The translations under genes and the position numbers were made by a program. From assembly GCA_017395555.1 (NCBI GenBank), contig JAFPUE010000079.1, positions 1 through 32,945 on the forward strand: a stretch of 32,945 bases of DNA. The letters are read 5' to 3'. Below the pieces are notes generated by a model. That model had not been told where the DNA came from and did no database searches. It saw nothing but the letters and a program-made list of their open reading frames with translations. Shown in pieces: positions 31,704 to 32,945 of the stretch (within the stretch, counting starts at the first letter, position 1; every line of letters starts with the position of its first letter). The DNA comes from Ruminiclostridium sp. GTDB taxonomy: Bacteria > Bacillota > Clostridia > Oscillospirales > Ruminococcaceae.

Positions 31704-32249
31704 ATGAAGGTCACCGATGAAGAGCTTATCGGTATAATCAAGAAACAGCCTGACCCTATGCAGAGCAGCGAAATGGCGCTGCTGATATCGAGATATTCGC
31801 GCATTATCCGTATCAAGGCGGCAAAGATGCGCACACCCGATATCGAGTCAGAGGATCTTTGTCAGGAAGGTTATCTTGCGTTTTTTGACGCGGTGCGGGC
31901 ATTTGACCCGGCAAGAGGCACCTTCTCTGCTTTTGTCGGACTGTGTATCACAAATCGTATGAAAAACGCCGTCGTAAAGGCGCACGGAAAGCTCGAAAAA
32001 GCCGACGATTACGACTTTGCACAGATACCCGACGGTAGCGCTTTAACCGATGATCTTATCCTGCTCAAAGAGGACGACGAGTCTGTCGAAAAACTTCTCT
32101 CCGTTCTCACCGAAAAGGAATACTGCGCTATGAAGCTCTATCTCGACGGATTTTCATACAAGCAGATAGCCGAAAAGATGAACATTACGGCGAAATCCGC
32201 CGATAATGCCCTTTCAAGGGCGAGAAAAAAGCTCAGGCAATTATTATGA
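31704..32249 (+). CDS. SigH-like RNA polymerase sigma factor
   Basis: 181 residues. Region 2 is DIESEDLCQEGYLAFFDAVRAFDPARGTFSAFVGLCITNRM (about 46-86). Region 4 is LTEKEYCAMKLYLDGFSYKQIAEKMNITAKSADNALSRARKKL, and its KSxDNALxRxxxKL end is a SigH (Spo0H) feature. SigH drives early sporulation and post-exponential genes. AAAGGG is 8 bases before ATG 31704; a GTG at 31695 has no better site. The length is somewhat short against Bacillus SigH (218), so a SigH-related but distinct factor is possible. It is followed after 70 bases by the zinc-ribbon gene. Confidence 0.82.
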   Translation: MKVTDEELIGIIKKQPDPMQSSEMALLISRYSRIIRIKAAKMRTPDIESEDLCQEGYLAFFDAVRAFDPARGTFSAFVGLCITNRMKNAVVKAHGKLEKADDYDFAQIPDGSALTDDLILLKEDDESVEKLLSVLTEKEYCAMKLYLDGFSYKQIAEKMNITAKSADNALSRARKKLRQLL

Positions 32250-32319
32250 CCGAACAGTCAGTGTTTCGCGGTGCAAATCCGTGATCGGTCAAATTATATT
32301 TTATGGCGAGGTATATCGT

Positions 32320-32592
32320 ATGTACACAGACAAGACGCTTGTATGCAAGGACTGCGGAAACGAGTTCGTATTCACTGCCGGTGAACAGGAATTCTATGCT
32401 GAGAAGGGCTTCACAAATGAGCCGCAGCGCTGCAAGGCGTGCAGAGACGCAAAGAAGAACGCGTCCAGAAACAGAGAAATGTTCACAGCAATATGTGCAA
32501 GCTGCGGAAAGGAAGCAGTAGTTCCTTTCAAGCCGCGTGACGACAGACCCGTATATTGCAGCGAGTGTTTCGCAAAGCAGAAGGGTGAATAA
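32320..32592 (+). CDS. Small two-domain zinc-ribbon protein (zf-trcl plus CxxC-x17-CxxC)
   Basis: 90 residues. The N-terminal part YTDKTLVCKDCGNEF...FYAEKGFTNEPQRCKACR has two Cys-x2-Cys pairs typical of the zf-trcl (probable zinc-ribbon) family. The C-terminal part has C-A-S-C, then 17 residues, then C-S-E-C, matching the CxxC-x17-CxxC domain. It probably binds two zinc ions and contacts nucleic acid or protein, but no function is established. GCGAGGT lies 7 bases before the ATG; the open frame extends further upstream over the sigma gene end but has no start signal there. Confidence 0.85.
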   Translation: MYTDKTLVCKDCGNEFVFTAGEQEFYAEKGFTNEPQRCKACRDAKKNASRNREMFTAICASCGKEAVVPFKPRDDRPVYCSECFAKQKGE

Positions 32593-32667
32593 TCACCCGA
32601 ACCATCATTGACCTATGCGATATACTCCGCATTTTGCCCGGTTATTTCGTATTACAGCAATGACATC

Positions 32668-32701
32668 AAAACTCCCGGAGCCTTACTCCGGGAGTTTTTT
32701 T
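32668..32701. terminator. Strong intrinsic terminator after the zinc-ribbon gene
   Basis: A perfect 13-bp stem (AAAACTCCCGGAG, 32668-32680; partner 32686-32698) with a 5-base loop CCTTA, ending in a run of seven T. It also serves as a likely terminator for the minus-strand gene at 32743. Confidence 0.92.
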
Positions 32702-32742
32702 ATACGCTTTTATTATTTAAAAACACAGCATTACCATGATAT

Positions 32743-32945
32743 TCAGCCATTGTCCGTGAGTGTTACACACCCGCCCCACTCAACTACTGTAAATCCTTCC
32801 CTTTCGGGTGCCGGTTCAAGCGTTTGTTCAGGTATGTCAACATAGCAGCTGCTTGGTGTGTATGTCATAAACACGCGGATAAGCGTATCCGGTGAAGGTG
32901 CGATATCGAGTTTTGCATTATCGGTATAGTCTTTTCCCGCAAATG
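32743..32945 (-). CDS. Unrecognised gene, 3' end only
   Basis: On the minus strand a frame is open from the window edge (base 32943) to a TGA at 32743-32745, giving 66 residues. The text (FAGKDYTDNAKLDIAPS... ending FTVVEWGGCVTLTDNG) has normal composition and the codon style of neighbours, and the other two minus frames have stops. The start lies outside the window. It ends 42 bases from the shared terminator, convergent with the zinc-ribbon gene. I do not recognise a family. Confidence 0.5.
   Translation of the reverse strand, partial: FAGKDYTDNAKLDIAPSPDTLIRVFMTYTPSSCYVDIPEQTLEPAPEREGFTVVEWGGCVTLTDNG

Noticed and set aside
1-32945. CRISPR array, tRNA/rRNA, prophage or insertion sequence
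   Set aside because: I looked for spaced direct repeats, cloverleaf segments, integrase or transposase motifs and terminal repeats and saw none; the only tandem repeat is the short AT-rich one at 19831-19863.

Overview
The window reads as chromosomal housekeeping DNA from a Gram-positive anaerobe of the class Clostridia, most likely Oscillospiraceae/Ruminococcus-like. Support comes from the remA-gmk-priA-def-fmt-yugP-rsmB-rlmN-prpC-prkC-rsgA gene order, a PASTA Ser/Thr kinase with its PP2C phosphatase, an IreB homologue, SpoIIE, a SigH-like sigma factor, and a zinc-ribbon protein type common in these bacteria. I see no rRNA, tRNA, CRISPR array, prophage or insertion sequence, and no gene-free stretch longer than 300 bases.

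Layout. (1) 1-921: 3' part of a YhcC-type radical SAM gene, ending in a terminator shared with the convergent next unit. (2) 927-3710, minus: an ECF sigma factor and, directly after it, a very large membrane-anchored probable anti-sigma factor. (3) 3936-17247, minus: a long gene cluster with promoters before remA and before prpC, covering remA, gmk, priA, an iron-sulfur-flavoprotein-like gene, def, fmt, yugP, rsmB, an unknown membrane protein, rlmN, prpC, prkC and rsgA. It links nucleotide supply, replication restart, start-Met processing, rRNA modification, ribosome assembly and cell-wall signalling. (4) 17256-17876, minus: maf with its own promoter, divergent from (5). (5) 17939-23249, plus: thymidylate kinase, DJ-1-like protein, 5-formyl-THF cyclo-ligase, MltG and a U32 protease from two tandem promoters, ending in a hairpin. 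(6) 23259-26482, plus: rsmA (ksgA), then spoIIE, with an unusual nested inverted repeat around the spoIIE promoter and start. (7) 26576-28518, plus: an unrecognised Gly/Ser/aromatic low-complexity protein translationally coupled to a glycosyltransferase-like protein, behind a strong promoter with an adjacent Spo0A-type box. (8) 28536-28895, minus: ireB. (9) 28969-32701, plus: a DivIVA-like coiled-coil protein coupled to a class I fumarase beta subunit, then a SigH-like sigma factor and a small zinc-ribbon protein. (10) 32743-32945, minus: the 3' end of an unrecognised gene.

Functional links. PrkC, PrpC, IreB, MltG and possibly the DivIVA-like protein together suggest a PASTA-kinase cell-envelope network. 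PrpC/PrkC has its own promoter, preceded by four phased half-sites that resemble WalR/OmpR-family boxes. SpoIIE, the SigH-like factor and candidate 0A boxes give a sporulation theme. The best candidate for an undescribed system is the low-complexity protein/glycosyltransferase-like pair at 26717-28485. All family assignments come from reading motifs; no database search was run.
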